Positions 1 through 7,340 are shown, numbered from the stretch's first letter. The stretch: 11,376 nucleotides of DNA from Candidatus Bathyarchaeota archaeon (GCA_023488835.1 JAMDCS010000092.1:1-11376), one strand, 5' to 3'. The notes: generated by a model not told the origin, from the sequence alone. A program made the numbers and translations.

Positions 1-46
1 TGAACCCGAGACGCTTGATATGGCTCCTTTGCTGATTAGGTTGCAT
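1..46 (-). CDS. Possible 5' end of a leftward gene, cut by the window edge
   Basis: An ATG at 46-44 on the minus strand opens a reading frame running off the left edge and starting MQPNQQRSHIKRLGF. A TATA-like element (CTATAAGC, about 70-78) lies 25-33 bases upstream, which fits a leaderless archaeal transcript. Only 15 codons are visible, so no family can be named. The same DNA read in another frame resembles a conserved stretch of the diphthine-ammonia ligase gene to the right (see findings), so a gene relic is the alternative. Confidence 0.25.
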   Translation of the reverse strand, partial: MQPNQQRSHIKRLGF

Positions 47-122
47 TTTAAGTTATAGGTGCACCGCAGCTTATAGTGCATTCGCAATGCGTTTTGAACT
101 CAGAGCCCAGCTTGAACTCCGA

Positions 123-671
123 TTATTGGTTTATTTGTATGAAGCGTTTTAGGATTTCTTGGTTTCGCACCTCAGGATGGAACAGGACGCCGTAGATGTT
201 TTTTTGTTTGTGTTTTATTGCTTGGATGCATTTTGAGGATTCTGCGAGCGTTTCAAAGGTTTGGGAAGGCTCGACGGAGTAGTTGTGGAGCGCGTAAGCT
301 TTGAAGTCGCCCTGGAATAGGGGGTTTTCTTTGAGTGTTGTGATTTCGGTAATTCCGATCTGCAGACAGGTGGTTAAGGGTTCACCGAAGACTAAACTTA
401 TGGTTTGCATGCCCGCGCAAATCCCCAAAATAGGCTTATCAGAAGCTTTTATCCAGTTGAACTTGTCAATCTGCTTTAAGGTCGTATGGTCCTTTAACGC
501 TGTTCCAGAAAGCACAACCTTGCTATAACGGTTCAAATCTGGATGCTCGATGTCTAAAAAATGCTTTACCTCGCATTCCTCAAGCGGCTGGACAGCGGAA
601 ACGATTGGGGAAACGAACTCGTTGAACGCCAGCGAATTCCTTTTCCAGTTCATGTCAACAATCAGAATCAT
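123..671 (-). CDS. Class I glutamine amidotransferase (GuaA small-subunit-like)
   Basis: A 182-residue stand-alone class I (triad) glutamine amidotransferase domain, which releases ammonia from glutamine for a partner enzyme. The nucleophile elbow GICAGMQ places the catalytic Cys at residue 85, and FHPE gives His165 and Glu167, so the triad is complete. The length is close to the archaeal GMP synthase subunit A (about 190 residues). However, the usual SGGP motif is replaced by LSGTALKD, and the elbow reads GICAGMQ rather than GICLGHQ, so it is probably a paralogue and not GuaAa itself. Its ATG overlaps the stop of the upstream PP-loop ATPase by 4 bp (ATGA), with GGTGG just before the start. 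The two are therefore translationally coupled and may form one enzyme. The amidotransferase assignment is firm; the acceptor substrate is unknown. Confidence 0.85.
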   Translation of the reverse strand: MILIVDMNWKRNSLAFNEFVSPIVSAVQPLEECEVKHFLDIEHPDLNRYSKVVLSGTALKDHTTLKQIDKFNWIKASDKPILGICAGMQTISLVFGEPLTTCLQIGITEITTLKENPLFQGDFKAYALHNYSVEPSQTFETLAESSKCIQAIKHKQKNIYGVLFHPEVRNQEILKRFIQINQ

Positions 672-1348
672 TTCGCCACCAACCGAGCCTGCTTAATGAT
701 GTAAACTCCACAGTTACCCTTCGCCTCAACCGTGTAATCGAGGATTTCAATTCTCTGCTTGAACATTGGTGCGTCTAAAACTGTCGTCTCAATCTCTCCC
801 CCCTCCCCTGAAGGACTTATGCCATATTGGCTTTGAAGCTCCACCAATCGCGCTATCACTTGTGCGTCTATTTGTTTTCCAAGCCATTTCTCATCAAGTG
901 GATAAGCAAAAATCCCCGAAATAACTACCTTGAAATTCTTCGCGACAAGCGTTTCTAAAAGCGCCTTCTGGTCGTGTTTCCACAGGGGGTTAAAACACCA
1001 GATATCAAGGCGGTTGCAGATGCGCTGAACCCGTGACGCTTGATAAACCGACTCCACTGCGCCCGTAACGACTCCGTCGATTTGGAATTTGCTTTTTGCT
1101 TGGGCAATTGCTGCTTCCAAATCGGCAAGCTCCTCTTCCTTTCGCCCCTCCGTAACCACCGAAACCAGCGGCAACCCCAAAGCTTCCGCCTGAAGCGCTG
1201 TCACATCGATGTTGGGCGTATGGAACATGTAGCTTTCCTTGTTCTTTGAAACCACCGTGATTAGGCAAGCTACTTCTTCTTTCTGTGCCGCTAAGTGTAA
1301 GGCAAGGGTTGAGTCTTTGCCTCCTGAGAACATGACTCCAAGTCGCAT
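668..1348 (-). CDS. Diphthine--ammonia ligase family PP-loop ATPase (Dph6/DUF71)
   Basis: A 226-residue ATP-pyrophosphatase-like protein. The N-terminal PP-loop SGGKDS spans residues 8-13. Further hallmarks of the DUF71/Dph6 family are VTGAVES (94-100), YQASRVQRICN (102-112), FNPLW (119-123) and GEGGEIET (181-188). In eukaryotes Dph6 performs the last step of diphthamide synthesis on elongation factor 2, amidating diphthine with ATP and ammonium; archaeal EF2 carries the same modification. The start is ATG 1348, and the TATA element (ATATAAACC, about 1372-1380) leaves almost no leader. The downstream glutamine amidotransferase overlaps by 4 bp and could supply ammonia. Family membership is near certain; the diphthamide role is inferred, because some archaea have several paralogues of this family. 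Confidence 0.88.
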   Translation of the reverse strand: MRLGVMFSGGKDSTLALHLAAQKEEVACLITVVSKNKESYMFHTPNIDVTALQAEALGLPLVSVVTEGRKEEELADLEAAIAQAKSKFQIDGVVTGAVESVYQASRVQRICNRLDIWCFNPLWKHDQKALLETLVAKNFKVVISGIFAYPLDEKWLGKQIDAQVIARLVELQSQYGISPSGEGGEIETTVLDAPMFKQRIEILDYTVEAKGNCGVYIIKQARLVAK

Positions 1349-1370
1349 AGTTTACTTTAAAGAAGAAGGG

Positions 1371-1383
1371 TGGTTTATATGCC
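1371..1383 (-). promoter_or_regulatory. Promoter (TATA box) of the Dph6-like/amidotransferase pair
   Basis: Read on the minus strand the sequence is GCATATAAACCA, ending 23 bases before ATG 1348. It is the only AT-rich TATA-like element in the 52-bp gap after serA, and its position predicts a transcript starting at or very near the ATG. Confidence 0.5.
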
Positions 1384-1400
1384 TGCTTGAGAGGCAGCGC

Positions 1401-2585
1401 TTAGGTTTTTACGGTGCAGATGTTGGGGATAGCTTTTAGTTTCTGTATTATTGCTTGGCTGACTTTTTTGTGGAGCACGTAGACTGAGATGGCGTATCCG
1501 CTGTTGCCGATTTGGCGTGAATAGTTTGTTCGTATGTTGATGTCGCTGTCAGCTAGAACTTTATCGATGTTGGCGAAGACACCTGGAACGTCTCGGTGAT
1601 GGATGAATAGGGTGAAAAAGGGTTTTTCCTCAACCTCGATGTTTTCACCTGCGTTAACCGCGTTTGTAAAGTCCCCGCCTAAGAGGTAACCAGAAATTAC
1701 ACGGGCAATCTCGGTTGAGGTTTCTCTTTGAGCTTCCGCAGTTGACGCGCCAAGGTGACTGCTCATGACCACGTTGTCGAGTTCTTTGAGTTTATTCTTG
1801 AATTCTGCGCCATCTGCTTTTGGCTCGTCAGGATAAACATCTAATGCTGCGCCAGCGATTTTTCCCTCTTTAAGCGCATTGTACAAGGCTCGCTCGTCAA
1901 CATTGCTGCCCCTTGAAGTGTTAATTATGCAGCTGGTTTTCTTCATTTGGCAGAGTTCTTTTTCGCCTATAATTACGTCTTTGCCGCCGGTGTGTATGCT
2001 GATATAGTCGGCTTTGGCAAGAACTTCCTCTTTAGACATGAATTTTATTCCTGATTCAAGGCAGGGTCTGATGTCGTGGCCGATGACTTCCATGTCGAAG
2101 CCGCGTTTAGCTATCTGCGCGACTTTTTGCCCAATTCTGCCGCAACCTAAGAGACCTAAGGTTTTGTAAGCGAGTTCAGTGCCTTTGAGTTTGTCTTTTT
2201 TCCACACGCCGCTTTTTAGCGAGTTGTGCGCTTGGGGAATGTTTCTTGAGATGCTTAGCATCAAACCAATGGTCAGTTCCGCAACGGCGTTGGTGCTTCC
2301 GTATGGAGCGGATTTTATTACTATGCCGTTTTCTGAGGCAGCCGCCACGTCGATGTTGTCGTAACCTACGCCTGCTCTGCCGACGATTTTGAGTTTGCCT
2401 TTAGCACCTGCCTCCAAAACCTCACGCGTGACTTTGGTGGCGCTTCTAACAACTAAAGCATCAAACTGGCCAATATCTGACACCAGAGCGGTTAGGTCTC
2501 TTTTTTTGGGGTCCGTTTCTATACCGGCTTCTTGGAAGAGTTTTAAGCCTTCCTTCTCTAAACCATCGTTTAACAGTACCTTCAT
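1401..2585 (-). CDS. serA: D-3-phosphoglycerate dehydrogenase
   Basis: This 394-residue cytosolic enzyme catalyses the first committed step of serine synthesis, NAD-dependent oxidation of 3-phosphoglycerate to 3-phosphohydroxypyruvate. The NAD-binding loop GCGRIG is at residues 147-152, followed by the acidic residue of GHD (Asp171). The catalytic set is Arg225 (NTSRG), Glu254 (PDEP) and His277 (SSHLGAST). The C-terminal 70 residues, from about 322, form an ACT domain (FFTLFIHHRDVPGVF), the usual serine-sensing module. There is no intervening allosteric substrate-binding domain, so this is the shorter form. The start ATG 2585 sits 22-32 bases behind a TATA-like CTTTAATTAA, with GGGAG shortly before it. 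glyA, which uses serine, lies two genes upstream in the same direction. serB and serC are not in the window. Confidence 0.96.
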   Translation of the reverse strand: MKVLLNDGLEKEGLKLFQEAGIETDPKKRDLTALVSDIGQFDALVVRSATKVTREVLEAGAKGKLKIVGRAGVGYDNIDVAAASENGIVIKSAPYGSTNAVAELTIGLMLSISRNIPQAHNSLKSGVWKKDKLKGTELAYKTLGLLGCGRIGQKVAQIAKRGFDMEVIGHDIRPCLESGIKFMSKEEVLAKADYISIHTGGKDVIIGEKELCQMKKTSCIINTSRGSNVDERALYNALKEGKIAGAALDVYPDEPKADGAEFKNKLKELDNVVMSSHLGASTAEAQRETSTEIARVISGYLLGGDFTNAVNAGENIEVEEKPFFTLFIHHRDVPGVFANIDKVLADSDINIRTNYSRQIGNSGYAISVYVLHKKVSQAIIQKLKAIPNICTVKT

Positions 2586-2605
2586 GCTAAGAGTCTCCCA
2601 GTAGG

Positions 2606-2617
2606 ATTAATTAAAGG
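2606..2617 (-). promoter_or_regulatory. Probable serA TATA box
   Basis: Minus-strand CCTTTAATTAA lies 22-32 bases before the serA ATG (2585). It suggests serA can be transcribed on its own, with a short or absent leader, despite lying behind two genes of the same direction. Confidence 0.4.
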
Positions 2618-2667
2618 GTTGATTGGTGTTGTGGATAATAAAGTTCTCTGAAAGAACAATCTATTGG

Positions 2668-2955
2668 TTATGTTTTGGATTTATTTTTGGAGATTTTCCT
2701 TTGTTTCCTGACTCTGGTTGACGCCACGTCAAAGGTTGATTTCACGTGGCAGTAGGGGCATTTCAGTTTTCTTTTGTTTCGATAAACCAACGACGTGAAA
2801 GTTGCTCCTGGAATCCAGTGAAAATTAAAGATTTTTTTGCAGTTCGGACAAGTAAGCCTTGACGTGTAATGTGGCCCATACCTTGGGAGCAATAAGAAAA
2901 TTATCAAGAAGCCAATTACGACAATTGGGTAGAGAATGAAGAGGATGTCTACCAT
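2668..2955 (-). CDS. Small membrane-anchored zinc-ribbon protein, unknown function
   Basis: A 95-residue protein with one clear membrane helix at residues 4-24 (ILFILYPIVVIGFLIIFLLL). A cytoplasmic-type zinc ribbon with two CPxC knuckles follows (CPNC near 36, CPYC near 66, about 30 residues apart), then a strongly basic C-terminal tail rich in Lys and Arg. No catalytic domain is visible. The start ATG 2955 is preceded 20-30 bases upstream by a T-rich TATA-like element (TTTTATTTTT, 2975-2984). The gene lies between glyA (71-bp gap) and serA (82-bp gap) in the same direction, but nothing in its sequence links it to serine metabolism. The four cysteines, the helix and the basic tail are seen directly. 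A role in nucleic acid or protein binding at the membrane would be inference. Confidence 0.75.
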   Translation of the reverse strand: MVDILFILYPIVVIGFLIIFLLLPRYGPHYTSRLTCPNCKKIFNFHWIPGATFTSLVYRNKRKLKCPYCHVKSTFDVASTRVRKQRKISKNKSKT

Positions 2956-3026
2956 GAGTTTTCTTGTCCTAAAAATAAAATTGGAGTTAATTAACGTTTA
3001 GGGCTGTTTTTGAAAGAAAAGGCGGC

Positions 3027-4364
3027 TTAAGCCTTTTTAATGTAGCTTAAAGCTTCTTCCACGTTTTGGAAGCCGTATTTTATTTGATTAAACTCCTTTT
3101 TGAGCGCCAAAACGTCTTCTTTGACTTCGGCGGGTTTGCGTTTACTCTTGATTACGTCAAGCATTAAGTCGCAGAGGTGCTTTATGTCACCTTCGCCAAA
3201 GCCTCGCCTCGTTATGTCTTGGAAGCCGACACGTAAGCCTGAGGGGTTCTCTTTTGTGCTTTGGTCATCGTAGGGGAGCAGGTTCTTGTTTAGGATAATG
3301 TTTGCGTCTTCGAGGTCTTGTGCGATTTTGTTGCCCCCGCCGAAACTGCTAATGTCAAGCGCAATCTGATGCGATTTTGTGAAGCCTTTGTGTTCAGCGA
3401 GAACTTTAACGCCGTTTTCGCAAAGATATTGCCCCGCGGTTTGAGCGTTCTTGACTATTTGTCTAGCTAATTGGGCGCCGAAAACCTTCATTTCCAAGGC
3501 AGCAATGCTGAGCGCTGGTAACCTGCCCAAGTGTGTGCTTGAAGCGCTAAGCGGGAAAATTGCGAATTGGATTTTCTTCACGGCTTTTTCCATTGCGGGG
3601 CTACTTGGGCTTCCCATGACAACGCCGCCTTGTGGACCCGGGAAGGTTTTGTGGGTTGATGAGGTGATGAAGTCTGCGCCTTCGCGGAGCGGGTCTTGGA
3701 ATTGTCCGCCTGCAATCAAGCCCAGTACGTGTGAGGCGTCGTAGGCTATGTATGCGCCGACTTCTTTGCAGACCTCTCGCAGTTCTTTGATTGGATGTGG
3801 GAACAAAAAGAGGCTGCCGCCGAAGGTGACGATGCCTGGCTTGGCAGCGCGGATGACGTGAGCTGATTTTTCCACGTCGATGTTTAACTCGTCTATGTTG
3901 TAAACGTGGTTTATGTTTTCTAAGCCTAGAATGTTGCCTGCTAAACCTGTGTAATCGTGACTGATGTGGGCGCCACAGCTAAGTGGTGTGACGACCATCT
4001 TGTTATTTTTTGAAGCTAACGATAAACCCTTGAAAGTTGCAAGGTTCGCGTGGGTTCCTGAAACCAGGCGTACGTCTGCCCAAGTTGTGTTAAACAGGCT
4101 CTTCATGATGTCCGTCGCGAAATCCTCGATCTGGGACATGTATTTTTGGCCTTGATAATACCGTTTCTTAACGTGGCCTTGAGCGTCGTTTTCTCCTTCA
4201 GCGTAGCGGCATGCGAGGTCGTGTGAGAGGTCGAGCATTTGGTTGACGGCTGGAGATTTTAGTCCTTCGCTGGCAATCATGTTGATGCATTCTTTGTCTC
4301 GGTACTGTTCGTGTTTTTTTGTTGCTTCTACTATGTCTTGGACTAAATCGGGCAGGTCTTTCAT
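3027..4364 (-). CDS. glyA: Serine hydroxymethyltransferase (archaeal type)
   Basis: This 445-residue PLP enzyme interconverts serine and glycine, passing the one-carbon unit to a pterin carrier; archaeal enzymes use tetrahydrofolate or a methanopterin-type carrier. The PLP lysine lies in SSTHKTFPGPQGG (Lys239). The cofactor-binding YDASH is at residues 208-212, the substrate-loop sequence RYYQGQKY at 68-75 and SGTHAN at 102-107. Overall length and motifs match archaeal GlyA rather than an aldolase. The start ATG 4364 is supported by a strong Shine-Dalgarno element AGGAGAGA (4372-4379) and a TATA-like GGCTAAATAC (4411-4420), giving a leader of about 24 nt. It is transcribed divergently from the iron-uptake operon. 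The iron operators lie more than 110 bp upstream of its start and outside its core promoter, so iron control of glyA is not implied. Confidence 0.97.
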   Translation of the reverse strand: MKDLPDLVQDIVEATKKHEQYRDKECINMIASEGLKSPAVNQMLDLSHDLACRYAEGENDAQGHVKKRYYQGQKYMSQIEDFATDIMKSLFNTTWADVRLVSGTHANLATFKGLSLASKNNKMVVTPLSCGAHISHDYTGLAGNILGLENINHVYNIDELNIDVEKSAHVIRAAKPGIVTFGGSLFLFPHPIKELREVCKEVGAYIAYDASHVLGLIAGGQFQDPLREGADFITSSTHKTFPGPQGGVVMGSPSSPAMEKAVKKIQFAIFPLSASSTHLGRLPALSIAALEMKVFGAQLARQIVKNAQTAGQYLCENGVKVLAEHKGFTKSHQIALDISSFGGGNKIAQDLEDANIILNKNLLPYDDQSTKENPSGLRVGFQDITRRGFGEGDIKHLCDLMLDVIKSKRKPAEVKEDVLALKKEFNQIKYGFQNVEEALSYIKKA

Positions 4365-4370
4365 TGTCTT

Positions 4371-4420
4371 GTCTCTCCTGGCTGAATCATCAACGGAATT
4401 AGGCTTTGCAGTATTTAGCC
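4371..4420 (-). promoter_or_regulatory. glyA promoter and ribosome binding site
   Basis: On the minus strand the TATA-like GGCTAAATAC (4411-4420) is followed about 26 bases later by a predicted start near 4388, and then by AGGAGAGA (4372-4379) 7 bases before ATG 4364. Unlike several neighbours, this gene appears to have a real leader with a Shine-Dalgarno site. Confidence 0.5.
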
Positions 4421-4481
4421 GTTACTGGGGGCGAGTGGATGTTGGAAGGTTGTAATGGGTGTTGTTTGATGGATGTTATTT

Positions 4482-4497
4482 TTTAGGCGCGCCTAAA
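4482..4497. promoter_or_regulatory. Operator 1: perfect 16-bp palindrome, probable iron-repressor site
   Basis: TTTAGGCGCGCCTAAA is its own reverse complement over all 16 bases. The arms TTTAGG/CCTAAA recall the TTAGG...CCTAA arms of DtxR/IdeR operators, with a shorter spacer than the classic 19-bp box. It ends three bases before the TATA element of the downstream regulator gene, covering the position of the TFB recognition element. The site is seen directly; the binding protein is inferred. Confidence 0.8.
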
Positions 4498-4499
4498 CA

Positions 4500-4506
4500 T
4501 TTATTA
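4500..4506 (+). promoter_or_regulatory. TATA box of the iron-uptake operon
   Basis: TTTATTA lies between the two palindromes. Adding the usual archaeal distance of about 25 bases puts the transcription start near 4528, inside operator 2. A repressor bound at both sites would therefore block both factor loading and polymerase. Confidence 0.55.
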
Positions 4507-4521
4507 GGGTTGGAAGTCAAA

Positions 4522-4537
4522 TTTAGGTATACCTAAA
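4522..4537. promoter_or_regulatory. Operator 2: perfect 16-bp palindrome, probable iron-repressor site
   Basis: TTTAGGTATACCTAAA is a perfect palindrome with the same six-base arms as operator 1 and a different four-base centre. Centre-to-centre distance to operator 1 is exactly 40 bp, close to four helical turns, so both would face the same side of the helix. It overlaps the predicted transcription start. Confidence 0.8.
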
Positions 4538-4554
4538 ATAACAGGGTGAGTGAA

Positions 4555-5274
4555 ATGGAGCAAAAATCAACCCAAGACTACCTCAAAGCCGTCTACAGCC
4601 TAGCAAAAAACGGAGACTTAGTCAGCACCACCGAAATCTCCCAAAAACTAGACGTGGCTCCAGCCAGCGTAACAGAAATGCTGAAAAAACTCGCCCAGGA
4701 CGGCTACGTAAAATATTCACCCTACCACGGCAGCGCTCTCACCGAGAAAGGACTCCAAGAAGCCCAAAGAGTTGCAAGAAAACACAGGCTGCTTGAAAAG
4801 TTCCTCTCCGATGTCTTGCATATTGGAAAAGACAAGGTTCATACGCAAGCCTGCCAGATGGAGCACGCTCTGTCAGATGAAGCCGAAGAATCTCTGTGCC
4901 GCTTGCTAAAACACCCCGACACCTGCTCCGACGACGGCAAAACCATCCCTGCTTGTGACCTGCCCTTCTCAAGTTGCGAAGAATGCATAAAACTACACAA
5001 TCAAGGATTCGAAGAAGTCGGCAAACGAAACAAAAACCTAACACCCATCCGCGACCTCAAAGGAGGCAAATACGGCAAAATCAGCTTCATCCGAGGCGAA
5101 CACAAAGTGCTCCAGCGTCTCTTGGACATGGGGCTAACCCCTGGAACAAGAATAAAAGTAGTCAAAGTAGCACCCATGGACGGACCAGTGGAAGTAGCTG
5201 TTCGTGGTTCAAAGCTGGCGCTGGGGCAAGACATCGCCTGCAACGTCTTTGTCGAAGTGGAACAACCAAGTTAA
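4555..5274 (+). CDS. DtxR/IdeR-type metal-dependent repressor fused to a FeoA domain
   Basis: A 239-residue three-part regulator. Residues 1-65 form a winged helix ([23 protein letters not shown] region). About 66-145 is the DtxR dimerisation and metal-binding domain. About 162-236 is a FeoA/SH3-like domain ([14 protein letters not shown], then [12 protein letters not shown]). Aligned by eye to DtxR, His77, Glu81, His96, Cys100, Glu103 and His104 match DtxR His79, Glu83, His98, Cys102, Glu105 and His106. The DtxR Met10 position is Asp8, as in MntR. The Cys favours iron sensing, and the neighbour feoB agrees. The start chosen is ATG 4555, because GGTGA (4545-4549) makes a proper ribosome site for it; an in-frame GTG at 4546 would overlap that site and add three residues. 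Two palindromes in its promoter imply autorepression. feoB follows after 13 bp. Confidence 0.93.
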   Translation: MEQKSTQDYLKAVYSLAKNGDLVSTTEISQKLDVAPASVTEMLKKLAQDGYVKYSPYHGSALTEKGLQEAQRVARKHRLLEKFLSDVLHIGKDKVHTQACQMEHALSDEAEESLCRLLKHPDTCSDDGKTIPACDLPFSSCEECIKLHNQGFEEVGKRNKNLTPIRDLKGGKYGKISFIRGEHKVLQRLLDMGLTPGTRIKVVKVAPMDGPVEVAVRGSKLALGQDIACNVFVEVEQPS

Positions 5275-5279
5275 GGAGA
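5273..5279 (+). promoter_or_regulatory. Ribosome binding site that sets the feoB start
   Basis: AAGGAGA lies eight bases before ATG 5288. It supports that ATG over an in-frame GTG at 5204, which would overlap the regulator gene by 71 bases and add 28 residues unlike any FeoB N-terminus. Confidence 0.75.
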
Positions 5280-5287
5280 CTAAAATC

Positions 5288-7276
5288 ATGTCATGTCATT
5301 CTAATTCAGGTTCCAAGAAGGCTTCAAACGGTAAAAACGGTAAATACCTAACGTTTGCCCTCGCAGGAAACGCAAACGTTGGCAAAAGCGTAATCTTCAA
5401 CCAGCTTACGGGCTCAAACCAGATTATCGGCAACTGGCCTGGAAAAACCGTGGACCGCGCCGAAGGAACCCTGAGCTTTGAAGGTCATGAAATAAAAATC
5501 ATAGACTTACCCGGCATCTACTCTTTCTCCACGTTTTCCATGGAAGAGCTAGTTTCAAGGGACTACGTGGCACTTGAAAAACCCGACGCTGTCATAAACG
5601 TCGTGGACGCATCCGTTTTGGAGCGAAACCTGTTTTTCACGCTTCAACTGCTCGAAATGCAAGCACCTCTCGTGTTGTGCCTAAACCAGGTGGATGTTGC
5701 AAAAAGCAAGGGCATGATAATCGACAAAGAAAAACTGCAAGAAACCCTCGGCATACCAGTTGTTTTCGCTGTTGCTACCCGAGGCGAAGGCATCTATGAA
5801 CTAGTCCGGGAAGCTGTAAAAGTTGCCACCCACAAGCCAAAGTCTAAACACTTAAAGTACAGAAAAGAACTTGAAGAAAAGATTGAACAGCTGCAACAGA
5901 TAATTGAAAAACAAAACCTTGGACTCCAGTATCCAGCCAGATGGCTTGCGATTAAGTTGCTTGAGGGTGATTCTGAAGTTACCAAAATCGTCGCTGAAAA
6001 ATCCAAGTTAGTTGTGGATTCAGCTAAAGTTATAGCGCAGGAACTTCAAACCAGCTGTCAAGAACCATGCTTCTCGGTTATCGCTTCTGAGCGGTATGCA
6101 CTTGCAAGTTCAATAGCGGCTTCAGCGCTGCAACAGAGCGAAATATGGAACACTTTCTCCGACAAACTTGAATGGTTAACCACCCACAGGATATTGGGCT
6201 ACGTCACTTCGATAGGAGTCATCGCGGGGCTGCTGCTATGGACATTCTTTGTCGGCAACGAACTATCCAACCTAATTTCTGGCGCTTTAAACTTCATAAA
6301 ACCCATCAACCCAGACCTGTCAACGACCCAACCAATCTTAAGCATAATCCTCAACGGCATATGGGGCGGATTCAACGCAGGACTCACCCTGATCATCCCC
6401 TTCGTAATTCCGTTTTACCTACTGTTAGCCATGGTGGAAGATTCAGGCATCTTAACCCGAGTAGCGTTCATGATGGATAGTGCAATGCACAAAATCGGGT
6501 TACACGGCAAAGCCCTGATTCCCATAATTCTCGGCTACGGCTGCAACGTCCCAGCGATTCATTCATGCAAAATCATGGAGACCAGACGCGAGCGGCTTTT
6601 GGCAGCGTTCGCCATAACCTTCGCCCCTTGTTCGGCTAGAACCATCGTACTCTTCGGGATGGTCGGCTTGTTTGTGGGCATCCAGTGGGCACTGCTACTG
6701 TACGTTGTTGATATCGCCATAATCTTTGCTTTAGGCAGAATAGCTATGAAAGCTGTTCCGGGCAAATCAACTGGGTTAATCATGGAGATGAGCAGCTTCA
6801 AGGTGCCCTCAATCAAAGTGGTTGCGAAGCAGACTTGGGCAAGAACCAAATCAATCATCTACATAGTCTTCCCAATCTACATCGTCGGCAGCGCACTCCT
6901 CCAAGCCCTCTACGTCCTCAACATCTTAACACCCATCAGCAATGCAATGGCACCCTTAACGGTATGGTGGCTGGGCTTACCCGCTGCGGCGGGAGTCCTA
7001 CTCATCTTGGGCACGGTACGAAAAGAACTTGTGCTCATAGGTGCGGTGGCAATGCTTGGCACCACCAACTTGCTAGTACAACCAGGCGGCTTCACGCCTG
7101 TGCAACTTGTGGTGATGGCGCTAGTGTCAATGCTCTACATACCCTGCGTATCAACAGTAGCTATCCTTGGCAAGGAATTCGGTTGGAAAGCCGCAACAAT
7201 CATTTCGTTAGCTAACATAGCGGCGGCGGTTCTGATCGGGGGCTTAGCCTTCAGATTGCTAACGTTGTTCCTGTAA
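5288..7276 (+). CDS. feoB: Ferrous iron transporter FeoB (GTPase-coupled permease)
   Basis: A 662-residue inner-membrane Fe(II) importer. The cytoplasmic G domain carries G1 GNANVGKS (27-34), the G2 Thr of PGKTVD (Thr54), G3 DLPG (73-76) and G4 NQVD (133-136, where most GTPases have NKxD). A helical, charged linker at about 190-300 precedes the membrane part, which starts near residue 305. The two gate motifs of the family are present, GYGCNVPA (416-423) and IPCVST (618-623), so both conserved gate cysteines are kept. The short N-terminal tail [11 protein letters not shown] is polar, with one Cys and one His. It is cotranscribed with the DtxR-FeoA fusion 13 bp upstream. No separate feoA or feoC lies nearby, so the fused FeoA domain may be its only local partner. 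Confidence 0.97.
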   Translation: MSCHSNSGSKKASNGKNGKYLTFALAGNANVGKSVIFNQLTGSNQIIGNWPGKTVDRAEGTLSFEGHEIKIIDLPGIYSFSTFSMEELVSRDYVALEKPDAVINVVDASVLERNLFFTLQLLEMQAPLVLCLNQVDVAKSKGMIIDKEKLQETLGIPVVFAVATRGEGIYELVREAVKVATHKPKSKHLKYRKELEEKIEQLQQIIEKQNLGLQYPARWLAIKLLEGDSEVTKIVAEKSKLVVDSAKVIAQELQTSCQEPCFSVIASERYALASSIAASALQQSEIWNTFSDKLEWLTTHRILGYVTSIGVIAGLLLWTFFVGNELSNLISGALNFIKPINPDLSTTQPILSIILNGIWGGFNAGLTLIIPFVIPFYLLLAMVEDSGILTRVAFMMDSAMHKIGLHGKALIPIILGYGCNVPAIHSCKIMETRRERLLAAFAITFAPCSARTIVLFGMVGLFVGIQWALLLYVVDIAIIFALGRIAMKAVPGKSTGLIMEMSSFKVPSIKVVAKQTWARTKSIIYIVFPIYIVGSALLQALYVLNILTPISNAMAPLTVWWLGLPAAAGVLLILGTVRKELVLIGAVAMLGTTNLLVQPGGFTPVQLVVMALVSMLYIPCVSTVAILGKEFGWKAATIISLANIAAAVLIGGLAFRLLTLFL

Positions 7277-7312
7277 TTTTTCCTGTTCTTTAGAAAACTT
7301 CCATTTTTTTAA
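7277..7312 (+). terminator. T-rich terminator behind feoB
   Basis: A T5 run directly after the feoB stop (7278-7282) and a T7 run at 7304-7310, without a clear hairpin, match archaeal oligo-T termination. The next promoter follows immediately. Confidence 0.45.
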
Positions 7313-7332
7313 CATGTTTGGTTTGGCAATAA

Positions 7333-7340
7333 TTATATTA
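7333..7340 (+). promoter_or_regulatory. TATA box of the Cys-rich small-protein operon
   Basis: TTATATTA is centred about 26 bases before ATG 7362, so the transcript would begin at that ATG (leaderless). This placement excludes the ATG at 7342 as a start, because it would lie upstream of the transcript. Confidence 0.55.

Noticed and set aside
1026..1045. The 20-mer shared with the left edge as a mobile-element or attachment-site repeat
   Set aside because: It encodes a conserved protein motif in the Dph6-like gene; no transposase, integrase or flanking repeat is present. A paralogue or relic is simpler.
4365..4545. Iron control of glyA by the two palindromes
   Set aside because: The nearest palindrome is more than 60 bp upstream of the glyA TATA-like element and outside its core promoter.
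4546..4554. GTG start for the repressor, three codons upstream of ATG 4555
   Set aside because: The GGTGA ribosome site (4545-4549) overlaps that GTG and is well spaced for ATG 4555 instead.
5204..5287. N-terminal extension of FeoB from a GTG at 5204
   Set aside because: It lies inside the repressor gene, has no FeoB character, and AAGGAGA stands correctly before ATG 5288.
4974..5351. 125-codon plus-strand frame over the repressor/feoB junction
   Set aside because: It is out of phase with two strongly supported genes, and its composition (Arg, Gln, His, Pro rich) is that of a shadow frame.
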